From Chrysogorgia sp. JL179-B06 (lineage: Eukaryota; Cnidaria; Anthozoa; Scleralcyonacea; Chrysogorgiidae), in assembly GCA_035772405.1 (NCBI GenBank), contig JAYKKM010000373.1, positions 347,501 to 411,500 of the forward strand: a stretch of DNA of 64,000 nucleotides, given 5' to 3'. This document shows positions 1 to 9,520 of the stretch, piece by piece. How positions within the stretch are numbered: the stretch's first letter is position 1; the number at the start of each line of letters is the position of its first letter. The notes beneath the pieces are model-generated. The model made no database searches. It worked only from the letters and a program-made list of their open reading frames with translations, and was not told the origin of the DNA. The position numbers and the translations under genes are program-made.

Positions 1-208
1 GTTAAAGGTAACAAAAACAAAATAGCAAGCAAATAGATTCCTGTCACAGTCAGTTTTACAGTAAAGCCTCGACCCAACATGAATAAATAATGCTTGATTG
101 TCAACACGCATTTATATAAAACTGTGAAAACAATGTATGAATTTGCAATTATGAATGACATTTTGATTTCTTACCGTTAAAAGCTTTGGTAGTCGCTTGG
201 TGCCTTGG

Positions 209-343
209 TTATAGCTTTGATTTTTTCCGCGCTTTTTGCTTCATGCTTTCCTCCATTTTGTTATTGAAGGCTTCTAGTTCAAGTTCTTGCCTTTCAATGA
301 AAGCCTTTAACTGACAGTTCTTGAATGTCCATACTCTCGACAT
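209..343 (-). CDS. short minus-strand ORF, unknown (44 aa)
   Basis: A 44-codon reading frame from an ATG at 343 to a TAA at 209-211. The product is rich in Lys, Glu and Gln and looks like a short helical or coiled segment (it ends KQKARKKSKL). An in-frame stop lies immediately upstream of the ATG, so if real it is a first exon or a micro-ORF. I recognise no family. The other feature nearby is another minus-strand open stretch at 473-643, so both could be exons of one minus-strand gene or transposon. A chance ORF is equally possible. Confidence 0.15.
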   Translation of the reverse strand: MSRVWTFKNCQLKAFIERQELELEAFNNKMEESMKQKARKKSKL

Positions 344-472
344 TTATACCTTGATCGCATTGATCGCCGTTAACCTGTGATCTTGTTTAACCTAAGCCAA
401 GAGCAGCGGCCACTCCACAACTTCTTAACGTTTCGCTGTAAAGGACGCGAAGGGATGATTGGAGACGATGTT

Positions 473-643
473 CTATGTTCTCGAAGTTGATGCCACAGAG
501 TCCAGACTGTCAGTTGTGGTACAGCCAGGGACTAGTATGATTCCCAACTTGGTTTTGCCCTCTATAAACGACTCTAGCTTATCTTGCGTCTCTTTCTCTA
601 CGGCGGCTTGGCACGTCTTGGTCTGGTGCTGATCGAACCATAT
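473..643 (-). pseudogene. possible minus-strand coding exon remnant
   Basis: An open stretch of about 56 codons on the minus strand, closed by TAG at 473-475, with protein-like composition (it contains the run LGIILVPGC). There is no ATG at its start; a pyrimidine-rich TTCTTCAG lies just upstream on the minus strand and could be a splice acceptor. No family is recognised. I list it only because its composition is more protein-like than the surrounding AT-rich DNA; it may be a chance ORF or an old transposon exon. Confidence 0.12.
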
Positions 644-1054
644 TTATATTACTGAAGAAGTAGAATCTCGAGTAGAAATAGAACCAACTGAATGGCGCAA
701 AATATTCAAATGCTCCGCGTACTGGACTTTCTGCATATTTCGAGAGGGCCTGGTGCCTAACTTACATTTAATTTGGTATGACGTCATTTTTAAGTTGAGT
801 TGGATTTCAAAGGTTGAAATGTCTTTCACAATGTCTTTCACATGCAATATGTGCAGTATTCAAGATTGTTTCGGTATAATATATATTGTTATAGACCCTC
901 TGCTTGTGGAATTCGACGAAATATTACAATAAATAAATAATGTTTGCTGAAAATTATTCTTAATTAATTATGTCATGTCCAATATTTATTACCTCGTTTC
1001 CATGCGCGGGAAATAAACAAGCTATTCAGCTATTTTGGCGCTTGATCACCGAAC

Positions 1055-1177
1055 ATGGCAAAACTCGAAGTTCAAGAATATAAAGCAAAGCAAAGATTTC
1101 CAAATTCAAAAGAGCAGTTGAAGATAATGCGAAATGAAAGGAAGGGAAGAAAGAGAAAGCTACGTTCAGTGAAATGA
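1055..1177 (+). CDS. short basic ORF, unknown (40 aa)
   Basis: ATG at 1055 to TGA at 1175-1177, giving a 40-residue, strongly basic peptide (C-terminal part NERKGRKRKLRSVK). The upstream 30 bp contain a GC-rich TTTGGCGC patch, unlike the AT-rich surroundings, so this could be the first exon of a gene whose later exons I cannot identify. No domain is recognised and there is no clear donor site inside the ORF. The 850-1050 and 1180-1400 flanks are AT-rich and show nothing else. Confidence 0.15.
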   Translation: MAKLEVQEYKAKQRFPNSKEQLKIMRNERKGRKRKLRSVK

Positions 1178-1410
1178 AGAAGAAAAGAGCTGGCCAAGTC
1201 ATTGCCGAAGGACAAGCGCTTGGTCGATGCGATTATTAACTGAAAGTCCAATGCTAAAATATAACTATGACCGTTGGAGAGCACTAAAGAATCATAGAAA
1301 GCAAAGTACGCATGGCAACGAAGAAGGTGAATATAGTTAACTTAAAATTCGTGTCACATGAGCTACAGTATTTTTAGGCTTTTTTTCAGTTATGTTTAAT
1401 TAGTAATTAC

Positions 1411-1514
1411 TTATAGATTTATAGGTGTTGCAAGTTTCTGAGAGAGTTCAGCTAGTCAGTGTGGACTATATTTTAAAATACTCTCAGAAACTTGCAACAA
1501 CTATAAATCTATAA
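1411..1514. repeat. 104-bp hairpin / MITE-like inverted repeat
   Basis: Two 35-nt arms (1411-1445 and 1480-1514) are inverted copies of each other with only one or two differences; the arm core is GTTGCAAGTTTCTGAGAG. The spacer is about 34 nt. The nearly perfect arms and AT-rich ends fit a small miniature inverted-repeat transposable element, or a self-complementary transcript. No clear target-site duplication could be fixed, since the flanks are A/T-rich. Confidence 0.6.
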
Positions 1515-1665
1515 TAAAAATATATAATCTGCAATGCTAATCTAAATGTGGCAAAATAATTATATCAATCTCCTTTCCAGGTCAGACTGTCACTTTAGGG
1601 TGATATAAATACTCTGTAGTATTGTCTATATAGAACATAAGCCATACATTGTTACCATTATTTAG

Positions 1666-1867
1666 ATCAGCAATGAGGAATATTTGCTGTCTGTGAAGAT
1701 GGTGGATTGTGGACACCTAGAAAAATCATTGGGCAATAATGGTAAAATCCTTGATGTAAATATTGGAGAAGGGACTTTTGGATGTTGCCATCAAATGATA
1801 TAATATATATCATGGTATTCCTGTTGCTGTAAAGAAAGAGGCATCGATTCTTACTAACCATGTCTAA
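1666..1867 (+). pseudogene. protein-kinase N-lobe fragment, frameshifted
   Basis: After a TTTAG acceptor-like site at 1661-1665, an open frame (1666-1803) contains IGEGTFG at 1762-1782, the glycine-rich loop of protein kinases. It stops at TAA 1801-1803. In a different frame, 1799-1867 encodes HGIPVAVKKE, which fits the beta-3 strand with the ATP-binding lysine (VAVK). In family terms these two motifs are adjacent in every kinase N-lobe, so a frameshift around 1783-1800 separates them. No C-lobe motifs (HRD, DFG) are seen downstream. It is best read as a broken kinase exon or processed fragment; a short intron or an assembly indel are alternatives. Confidence 0.45.
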
Positions 1868-2001
1868 CCAAGGTGATCCATTAGTTTTTGGTATTTGTAT
1901 TCTTTTGGGCTAATTTTAGGTACTGTCAGTGAAAAACTGCATTCATTGTTATATGATATAACCGTCTCATGCCCACATACAGAAATTCACATTTTGCAGT
2001 C

Positions 2002-2876
2002 GATTATTGTTTTTAGTGTATTTGATAAAAAATATTACCATACTTTACTGTTCACAAGAGTACTCAGCTTTCAAGATGGTTCATCTTTGGTTAGCAGACT
2101 GTCAAGATGCTACATCTTTTGTCAGTCAGTATTCTTGTGTGTTGTGAAAGTATCAGTTTTCATATTGATTAGACCTACATGGGAGACCTACATGGGAATT
2201 GTTGTATTTTGTATTTGAGTAATTCTACCTTTTACCTTTCATGGACCAATGTTTTGCCACTTCCGACTAGTTCTGAAATCATTTTCTAGTAAGTGTCCTA
2301 ACAGTTCCCATTCAAAACATTTTTCACACATATTCTTAATGCCGTCATATTTTACAAGTGATTATTGTTTTTAGTTTATTTTATCAAATATATTACCATA
2401 CTTTTCTGTTCACAAGAGTACTCAGCTTTCAAGATGGTTCATCTTTGGTTAGCAGACTGTCAAGATGCTACATCTTTTGTCAGTCAGTATTCTTCTGTGT
2501 TGTGAAAGTATCAGTTTTCATATTGATTAGACCATCATGGGAGACCTACATTTTGTATTTGAGTAATTCTACCTTTTACCTTTCATGAACCTGCAATGTT
2601 TTGCCACTTCTGAGTTCTGACTGGTTCTGAAATCATCTTCTTGTAAGTGTCCTAACAGTTCCCATTCAAAACATTTTTCACACATATTCTTAATGCCGTC
2701 ATATTTTACAATTGATTATTGTTTTTAGTTTATTTTATCAAATATATTACCATACTTTTCTGTTCGCAAGAGTACTCAGCTTTCAAGATAGTTCATCTTT
2801 GGTTAGCAGACTGTCAAGATGCTACATCTTTTGTCAGTCAGTATTCTTCTGTGTTGTAAAAGTATCATCTTCATAA
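2002..2876 (+). repeat. three-copy tandem repeat, about 355-bp unit
   Basis: The sequence beginning GATTATTGTTTTTAGT recurs at 2002, 2360 and 2714 (periods 358 and 354). Each copy contains the same internal stretch, for example CTCAGCTTTCAAGAT and GTTAGCAGACTGTCAAGATG. The third copy is cut short just before the TA microsatellite. Small indels and substitutions separate the copies. The short ORFs here (1895-2218, 2358-2588, 2819-3037) are shadows of the repeat and share its duplicated segments. Confidence 0.85.
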
Positions 2877-2882
2877 AGCTAC

Positions 2883-2884
<2 letters not shown>

Positions 2885-2926
<42 letters not shown>
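2885..2926. repeat. (TA)n microsatellite
   Basis: An uninterrupted run of about 20 TA dinucleotides lies at the truncated end of the third 355-bp repeat copy. It probably marks the breakpoint of the tandem duplication. Confidence 0.95.
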
Positions 2927-2931
<5 letters not shown>

Positions 2932-3051
2932 CTGGTTATATATGTACAAGTATGAAAAGTGTAACCATGGGAATTGTTGGATTTTATATTACCTTACCTT
3001 TCATGTTTCATGTTTTAAAATGGTATTTCTAAAATAAACAGTTTATCTATA

Positions 3052-3082
3052 AGTAGGCAGTTGCCAATTGCAACTGTCTACT
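3052..3082. repeat. short hairpin, 13-bp arms and 5-nt loop
   Basis: AGTAGGCAGTTGC (3052-3064) is followed after five bases by GCAACTGTCTACT (3070-3082), its inverted copy with one mismatch. An AATAAA hexamer lies about 20 bp upstream. It could be a transcript-end hairpin or a transposon end; the function is unknown. Confidence 0.5.
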
Positions 3083-3089
3083 GGTGTCT

Positions 3090-4365
3090 TCTTTTTATTA
3101 TAAATTCAATGAAAAACAAAGGTAATTATCCATGGCAAAGCACATAGCTCCTATTTGCAGAACCAAAAGTGTCTTTCAAGGTAACTCTTGTCAGGAATGC
3201 AATAATAAATTATAAACTAAGTCATCAACAATTAAACACACCGGAAGCAGTTATATACTGGTATGTGCACCAGTACAACCATCAGCAAATTATAGAAACA
3301 AAATTACAGCCAGAGGGTTAGGGTTAGAAAACAAATTAGGTGGGGGGTTAGCATGTTTGAGGCGTTGCTTACAATCCAATAATGTATTAGGTACAATGCT
3401 AAAATAATGCCAATTTATTGGATGCAACGGCTGAGGGTTAGGGTTAAGACGAAGGGTTAGAACAACACTCGTGTATGATGTATATAATATATAGGTGTTG
3501 TGTTTTTGTAGCGCATGTTGTATAACACTCAATTACTAGTCCCACAATCTTAGTCTCTCTTACTAGTCTACTAATCTAGCACCCCCAGTTAGGGGAGTGG
3601 ATATCATGGGGCCTAGTGATGGGGAAAAGATGGCTGGGGGGGGGGGGTAGGATTGGGATCTAAGTTGTTTTGGGTTAGCAGCTCTATGATGATATACATG
3701 ATACAGGCATGTCCGATCGTGTACTGATTCCCTTGATGTTACCAGTGACTGCTGACCAACAAGATTTCATGCTCATCAATTAGATTTCTCACTGAATTTA
3801 GTAAGTGATGATATATACCCGTTCTATATTTTTAAACCGTGCTGCAAAACAACTAATACATTATGTTAATGTTAAAACATATTACTTTAATATTAAAACA
3901 GTTCAAAATATAAATTTGTAATGAATATTTAACAGCAATATTACCGGACATTTCTTTCAAAAAGTGACCGAAATTTTCATTTTTAAAACGTTAGGGGGGA
4001 CAATTGCCCCCCGCTTGGTACGCCATATGCAGCTTGTGCGTTTCTTCGAAACCTTGATTATAAATAAAACATGGTTGATTTTCTAATATTTGACAAATGA
4101 CCGAGCCAAAGGTTTCGCACATTTGCCATTTAGACGGAAGAAGAAAGGATTATTTTAGAAATTATAAATCAGATTGGAATAATATTACTGTCGACCTCGG
4201 ATCGGATTAAATAGTTTCTGATTTCTAGCAATTGTCGCATTGAAATCAGCCGATCCGATGCAAACCTCTCAATTCACAATTGGATGTGTTCCGTATTAGC
4301 AACGCATTTACTTTCCTGTGAAAATCACCAAATTTACTTGCGCTTTGCTTTCATATACTTGGGCA
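3090..4365. other. intergenic, no gene recognised
   Basis: AT-rich DNA without a recognisable coding region. It contains a few isolated GGGTTAGGGTTA words (about 3314 and 3434), a run of ten or so G at about 3640, and a G6/C6-flanked CAATTG at 3992-4011 that resembles the GGGGG...CCCCC ends seen in some DNA transposons. None forms a complete element. Confidence 0.5.
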
Positions 4366-4815
4366 GCAAATATGATACGTTAACAAATTTAGTATTAAGA
4401 TTTGCAACCAAATTTGCTATGGTTGTAAATGTCTTGTAAATCCAATTTTTTCCCATTTAGCGCAAATACAGTGCAAAGTTGCTTGTTTACTTAGGATTTG
4501 CTGTTGTTTACGATTATTAGTAAATCTATACATTTGGTTAACATGTTTACTACACAACCAATTATGTAGCAAATACGAAACATATTTGCACTTCAAGCAA
4601 ATGTGGAGCAAATATACTGCAAAGCAGCACATTTACTTTTTTAGTAAATCTGTTGCAAATTATAAGCAAATATGATATTTGCTCACACTTTGCTACACTT
4701 TGCTTTAGGGGCAAATATGTAAGATTGCATAACATTTGCAGTTTACGTAAATTCAAGGCAGATTTAGTGTTACAAATTTGCACCATATTTGCTACAGATG
4801 CAAAATGCTTGTAAA
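4366..4815. repeat. degenerate repeat rich in ATTTGC/GCAAAT words
   Basis: Words such as ATTTGCT, GCAAATATG and TTGTAAATCC recur throughout on both strands. The left edge (about 4390-4445) and right edge (about 4752-4815) are diverged direct copies of each other (TTTAGT...ATTTGC...TTTGCTA...TTGTAAATCC). The right copy abuts the polymerase fragment at about 4826. It is probably an old non-autonomous element; the minus-strand ORFs here are by-products of the simple composition. Confidence 0.5.
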
Positions 4816-4828
4816 TCCGTTTTTTCGT

Positions 4829-5511
4829 CCAGTGGTCGCTGTCCATAAAGTTAAAGAAACGCTGACACTAAATCGACCTGCATATGTGGGTATGTGTATA
4901 CTAGACTTGAGCAAAACGCTGATGTACAATTTTCACTATAATTACATCATGAAAAAGTACTCTAGCGACACCTGTAGACTACACTTCACTGACACTGATA
5001 GTCTGTTGTACACAATCAAAACCGATGACGTCTACTCTGACTTTATGATGGAGTGCGAAAAGTTTGACAATAGCGACTATCCCGATGACAGTCCATTCGC
5101 TTTTAAAGAAAACAAGAAAGTTATTGGGAAGATGAAAGAGACGAGTGCGCTGGAACGCCAATTATTGAGTTCGTTGGGTTGCGCAGTAAGATGTACAGTT
5201 ATTTGAAAGAGGATGGAGGTGGTGGGAAAACTGCTAAAGGTATCAGAAAGAATATAATTAAAAAGGTAATCAGACACGAAGATTACAAAAGTGTGCTACT
5301 GGAGCAGAAACAATTGCGACACACAATGAAGACCATTAGAAGTGTCAAACATCAGCTCGGTAGTTATGAAATTAATAAAGTATCGCTATCCTGTTTTGAT
5401 GATAAACGATACCTTCTAGAAAATGGTATTGACTCCTATGCGTATGGTCACAAAAACATTGAAGTGAGAGGCGAGGCGACAAACACTGAAAATAGTGAAC
5501 AAACGGACTAA
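4829..5511 (+). pseudogene. Polinton/Maverick-type DNA polymerase B, C-terminal fragment
   Basis: The translated sequence contains the palm-domain region of a protein-primed family B DNA polymerase: LDLSKTLMYNFHYNYI, then TDTDSL (4988-5005, the DTDS catalytic-aspartate motif C), then DYP and KKVIGK. After a frame change it continues with EFVGLRSKMYSY, KTAKG and FDDKRY, ending at TAA 5509-5511. Family knowledge: this arrangement is typical of Polinton/Maverick elements and related linear plasmids. The 5' part (exonuclease and earlier polymerase motifs) is missing, cut at about 4826. A 2-nt insertion, an apparent GA duplication around 5137-5140, shifts the frame, so it is a dead copy. No integrase, ATPase or capsid genes are seen beside it. 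Confidence 0.8.
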
Positions 5512-5593
5512 TCTATTATTAACAGGTGGCAATAATCTAATTTACATAACAGGTGGCAATTTTATCACGCGTGAGACACTTTTACGATACATA

Positions 5594-5960
5594 AATTCGT
5601 AAAAGTGTTGAAACGACTATTTTCCTAAATGTAATTTGACAAATTTGTGAAAATGTTGAAACGACACTTTCTATTTTTTAAATGTGATTTAACAAATTTG
5701 TGAAAATGTTGAAACGACTATTTTTTAAATGTGATTTGATACAAATTTGTGAAAATGTTGAAACGACACTTTCTATTTTTTAAATGTGATTTGATATAAA
5801 TTTGTGAAAATGTTGAAACGACACTTTCTATTTTTTTTAAATGTGATTTAACAAATTTGTGAAAATGTTGAAACGACACTTTCTATTTTTTAAATGTGAT
5901 TTGACAAATTTGTGAAAATGTTGAAACGATTATTTTTTAAATATGACTGAAATAACACCA
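5594..5960 (+). repeat. AT-rich minisatellite, about seven units of 45-55 bp
   Basis: The unit core GTGAAAATGTTGAAACGA recurs about seven times. Two unit lengths alternate because an internal CACTTTCTA segment is present or absent; each unit ends in TTTTTTAAATGTGATTT. It lies directly downstream of the polymerase remnant and may be part of the same old element, as short tandem repeats are common near Polinton ends. Confidence 0.85.
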
Positions 5961-6080
5961 AATTTAGCGAAAATCGTGATTTGGAATACATTTGGTATTG
6001 TTTCGTGAGTCTCGCGTGTGTTTGGCATCAATTGAGTAGAAAACGTGGGAGGGGTGTCTAGCTTGATTAACGATCGCCAT

Positions 6081-6246
6081 AGTAGTATAGAGAGTGGGGC
6101 TGCGAGCTTATCAATGTTAACCGTAAACGTAAATACCGAAACATCGCCAAATTTGTCGAGTCGTGACTTGGCACAAATTTGGTGATGTTTTGGTATTTAT
6201 ATTACGGTTAACATTGATGAGCTCGCAGCCCCACTCTCTATACTAC
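6081..6246. repeat. 166-bp long inverted repeat, about 75-bp arms
   Basis: The left arm starts AGTAGTATAGAGAGTGGGG at 6081, and the right arm ends with its reverse complement at 6246. The arms match over about 75 bp with roughly six differences, leaving a spacer of only about 15 bp. It follows the polymerase remnant and its minisatellite. Polinton terminal inverted repeats are long and begin with AG, so two TIRs left head-to-head after internal loss is one explanation; an unrelated MITE is the other. Confidence 0.7.
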
Positions 6247-6308
6247 TTTTAACTTACTACTACACTAGAACTCGTGGTCTAAATATTTATTTATTTTATT
6301 TGATCTAG

Positions 6309-6417
6309 CCGTTTCAATGCACATGCGGCTTACCATGCAAGAATGGCGGAAGATGCATCGAAAATATCAAGAAATGTTCATGTCTTTCAGGTTTTACTGG
6401 CCAACGATGCGAGAAAG
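6309..6417 (+). CDS. EGF-like domain exon of an EGF/fibrinogen-domain protein
   Basis: Between an acceptor (TTTGATCTAG ending at 6308) and a donor (GTATGA from 6418) the plus strand encodes a complete EGF-like module. It has the spacing C-x-C-x3-C-x5-C, then C-S-C and GFTGQRC, with six or more cysteines and the CKNGG and GFTG signatures. EGF modules are disulfide-bonded extracellular folds. The exon ends in phase 1, usual for EGF exons, but the nearest acceptor implies a phase-0 start, so the exact 5' edge is uncertain. The same strand carries another EGF exon at 7575-7730 and a fibrinogen exon at 9521-9902, which I read as one gene. Confidence 0.7.
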
Positions 6418-6449
6418 GTATGAAAAATTGAAATAATTTAAGGAAGCGA

Positions 6450-7006
6450 GGTTACTTGGTATCGTCTCGTAAAAAAGCTCGTATTGCGCCCCCTATTAAT
6501 GCTATCACCTCATATCGTATATCAATTAAAAGCTAATTAATCATACAAGTTGGTTATGAAATCTAATTTTACCGAAAAAATTGGCCGACTGTATGTAGCA
6601 AAAGAAAAATATATATTTGCAATTCAGTTTGCGTTTTAATTTTGAAGTTGTTGATAAATTATGTACCATAACGTTTCGGAGATTTCATTGGTTCAATTTT
6701 TATTAAATAAATTGCATCAAGTTGCGACAAATTTCACATTCATAACACGATAAAATCGGAAGTACGTGACATATCAAAAATCGCAGACATGTTATCGTAG
6801 TTATATTGGAGAATACAACAGTACAACAAAACAACAAACTGAATTACAAAGCACTTTAAACTGCAGAAACCAACACAATTATTTTTCTTTTGGTAAATAA
6901 AACAGTTGGCAAAATAAATTTACTTTAAATTGGCATATGATACAGTATGTGGTGATCCATTAATTGTGTTAATGCGAGCTTTTTAACGAAGTGATACCGG
7001 ATAACC
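6450..7006. mobile_element. non-autonomous DNA transposon in intron, about 60-bp imperfect TIRs
   Basis: The left end (6450-6514; GGTTACTTGGTATCG, later AAAAAGCTCG) is an inverted, diverged copy of the right end (6946-7006; CGAGCTTTTT, later GGATAACC). About 430 bp of AT-rich interior carries no coding sequence. The superfamily cannot be named because no target-site duplication is clear. It sits in the intron between the two EGF exons. Confidence 0.6.
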
Positions 7007-7242
7007 ATATAGCAATGCTAATTCACTAAAAAATTAGAAAACATTTTCCCGTATTCCCATACAGTTAAAGAAACCTCGTGATAGATTGGGAGAACTCGGA
7101 ATCGCAAAGGAAAGCTCATCCTTCGGGCTCGGGCGATTTCTCGTGCTGCTAAACTTCCACACGTGTTTTTCCACTGCATTCTTAAATACATATCTGTGTA
7201 TTATTATTTTATTTTTCTTGTATAGTACATAACTAGAAAAAT

Positions 7243-7855
7243 AAACAGCTAAGTTTTCCGAAAAATTGGATATGACATTATGATGGAACTTTCAGAAAAC
7301 ATTTAGATATTATCCTGATTTTTAATAAAATTCATGTTAAATTTAACGAAATTGACAAATGTAGTCCCAATCTCTACAATGACGAAAATGCTGAGTGTGT
7401 ATTATGGTATTGGTTTATATGCATGACAGTAGTGTAAGAATTGATTTACTGGTAATGGAACTGCAAAGGAAATTTAAATACTGATAATCTATAATAATTA
7501 TAAAAATGTAAACTGCTATGTTCTCTAAGAAATTGGATATGATATTATGAAGGAACTTTCAGAAAACATTTTAGATATTATTCTTATTTTTAATAAAATT
7601 TCTGTTAAATTTTACGAAAATTGTGAGTGTAATTCCAATCGCTGCAACGCAAATGCCAACTGTGTAAATATTATTGATTCACATACTTGCAAGTGTAAGG
7701 ATGGATTTAACGAAACTTCCAACTGCACAGGTATAACTTAAATACTAATAGATTAAAATGTAAACTGCTATGTTCTTTGAGAAACTGGATATGACGATAT
7801 TTTGAAGGGAGATGATAGAACGTTCAGAAAACATTTTAGATATTATTATATAGAT
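7243..7855 (+). repeat. three diverged tandem copies around an EGF exon
   Basis: Sequence similar to ATTGGATATGA...TTCAGAAAACATTTTAGATATTA occurs at about 7250-7330, 7515-7590 and 7770-7850. Copy 1 is followed by a decayed EGF start (KCSPNLYNDENAECV, about 7350-7400). Copy 2 carries the intact EGF exon. Copy 3 stops before any cysteine-coding part. This is a local exon-plus-intron duplication of about 260 bp, typical of how EGF-repeat genes expand. Confidence 0.65.
7575..7730 (+). CDS. EGF-like domain exon (second)
   Basis: The exon starts after ACATTTTAG (ending 7574) and ends at CACAG before the donor GTATAA (7731). It is 156 nt, exactly 52 codons, with phase 1 at both ends, the classic symmetric EGF exon. 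The cysteines fit an EGF-like module: NCECNSNRCNANANC, then HTCKCKDGF, then a final Cys in SNCTG. The ANC-VN...HTC-KC-KDGF pattern resembles the EGF family found in extracellular matrix proteins. It is the middle of three tandem copies of this exon region. The product would be extracellular, as part of the EGF + fibrinogen protein. Confidence 0.7.
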
Positions 7856-7982
7856 GAAATACTAGGTATTTCCTATACAGAAAAATATATCTTTACATGT
7901 GAATATAAAAATGAAATCCTAAATGCATGTGAGCAATAAAAATATATCTCATTTTTATCTTCGAAGACATGCATGTGTAGAT

Positions 7983-8110
7983 ATGAATGAATGAAAACTT
8001 TATTTATACAGGGTAGCCCATTCAGCTCAGAGGCAGGTCTCCAGAGGGGCCCTGTATCTACTTTAAAAAATTTACAAAATTATTAAAACTACTATACAAT
8101 ATACAAAGAA
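7983..8110 (-). mobile_element. 3' tail of a LINE-type retrotransposon
   Basis: Read on the minus strand, this stretch has TACCCTGTATAAATAAAG followed by a TTCA microsatellite (TGAA repeats at 7984-7995 on the plus strand). An AATAAA-bearing 3' end finishing in a short tetranucleotide repeat is typical of CR1/L2-like LINEs in marine invertebrates. Only the 3' untranslated tail is convincing; the neighbouring plus-strand ORF at 8114-8320 has no recognisable relatives. Confidence 0.45.
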
Positions 8111-8375
8111 CTAATGACAATAATTTTAAATGTCAATTTAGAAGGAAGGATATCACCATCATTATTTCATCGATTTAAAAATAATAAACAGCACATTACA
8201 TATGGTCGCTTAGAAATACGAAATTTATCTTCTCGTGATGGTATTAGAAAGTCACGTGTCCTAAAACCACGGATGCCGTATTATTTCAATAACATTTTTC
8301 CTGAAAAACAAAGAAAATGAATAATAAAAGTAAACTTTACATCGTCTTTGTTCTACACAGACGTCACTGAGGACG

Positions 8376-8421
8376 TTTCACGTTCTGAAGACAGCGTTGA
8401 TCAACGCTAGAACGTCAGCAT
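8376..8421. repeat. palindrome-centred hairpin
   Basis: A perfect 16-bp palindrome AGCGTTGATCAACGCT (8393-8408) is flanked by an outer ACGTTCT...AGAACGT inverted pair. The CTGAAGAC...AGAACGT arrangement recalls the tails of some Penelope-like or LINE elements in aquatic invertebrates, but no coding part is attached. Confidence 0.5.
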
Positions 8422-8748
8422 CAGTAAGGCCAGTTAGTAAAGTTAAACGTTGACTCACTAATTAGAATCGTTTTTTCAAGAACTTTGAAGCTTGTGCGAA
8501 CTAGAAAATATGTAATTCAAACTTGCTATCTAGTAACGCATTCAGCGCTTTAGGTTTTTAGTCCTCCATTGGGATTTCAAATACTTCAATATAACTTTGT
8601 TTTGTATGATAATTTTTGTTGAAAAATACGCCATTCGCGATTTCCTGTTGCATCCCGTCAAGCAAGAACGCCACTTATAGTATCTATTATACCAACACTC
8701 CGCAGGAAAATGTAAGATCATCTATATATCGTTAATTATTGTGTATAA
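8422..8748. other. intronic/intergenic, no feature recognised
   Basis: AT-rich DNA between the hairpin and the MITE. No ORF, exon or repeat was recognised. Confidence 0.4.
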
Positions 8749-8888
8749 GTTAGACAATGGTGACGTGATCTATCGAATATAGAGTCCCGAGAGTTAGCTA
8801 GAAGGCCACGAGGGCCTTCGGTTTCGTGGTTGTCTATCTAATTCGAGGGACTCTATATCCCATAGGGCACGAGTAACCATTGTCTAAC
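8749..8888. mobile_element. 140-bp MITE
   Basis: It is bounded by the 13-bp inverted pair GTTAGACAATGGT (8749-8761) and ACCATTGTCTAAC (8876-8888). A second inverted pair lies inside (TATAGAGTCCC near 8801 and GGGACTCTATA near 8847), with a short central GGCC-rich stem. The size and symmetry fit a miniature inverted-repeat transposable element. No target-site duplication is obvious. Confidence 0.75.
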
Positions 8889-9520
8889 CGACATAGAACA
8901 TGGTCACACCCACCAATAATTTAGATGTTAGGTTCTTACAGACTGAAGGTTCTTTTACCATAAAAAACTGTGAAAACACAATTCAATAAACTATGTAATT
9001 TAATGGATGAAATTGCAGTATTAACAGGTTTTTGTAGATGATAAGGCAAAGGTACATCCTCCATATTACTGAAAACTGTACACCCAGTTACATTACAGTA
9101 ATGTGACAGTTTACAGAAGTACACTGTTACATGATTGCGTGCAGCACTGTCCTTCAGTTGGAGTTCAGAGCTCTACAATTATCAACTTTGTTTAACATTT
9201 GCTACAGTATAATTATAAACTAATTTTTTGACATAAGAACATCTTTCAAATATCAGGCTCAAACAGGTTCTGGTTTAAAGGGGCAAAAATTCTGAATTTC
9301 ATCGCGGTTGAGGTTCTTATAGTTGGAAGGTACTTAATAGCGTGTGTTTAGTGTATTTAGTGCACAAAATTATAACTCTCCAACAAGTAGAGATTTTGAT
9401 TTCATAACAGGGCTACAGAAACTATTAGATTAAACCATAACTGTATAATAAACTATATTCTTGAGATTAAACGTTTGAGATTGAACGCTTGCTACTAAAC
9501 TACAAATCAAATATTTATAG
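8889..9520. other. intron, nothing recognised
   Basis: AT-rich sequence leading to the acceptor of the fibrinogen exon. The 62-codon minus-strand ORF at 8936-9124 shows no domain and is probably chance. Confidence 0.4.

Noticed and set aside
3310..3460. Telomeric TTAGGG-type repeats
   Set aside because: Only two or three isolated GGGTTA words, not an array.
3992..4022. G6...CAATTG...C6 palindromic string as a transposon terminus
   Set aside because: No matching second end or target duplication was found.
8114..8320. 68-codon plus-strand ORF as a gene
   Set aside because: No recognisable domain; it sits beside a LINE 3' tail and is probably chance or element-derived.
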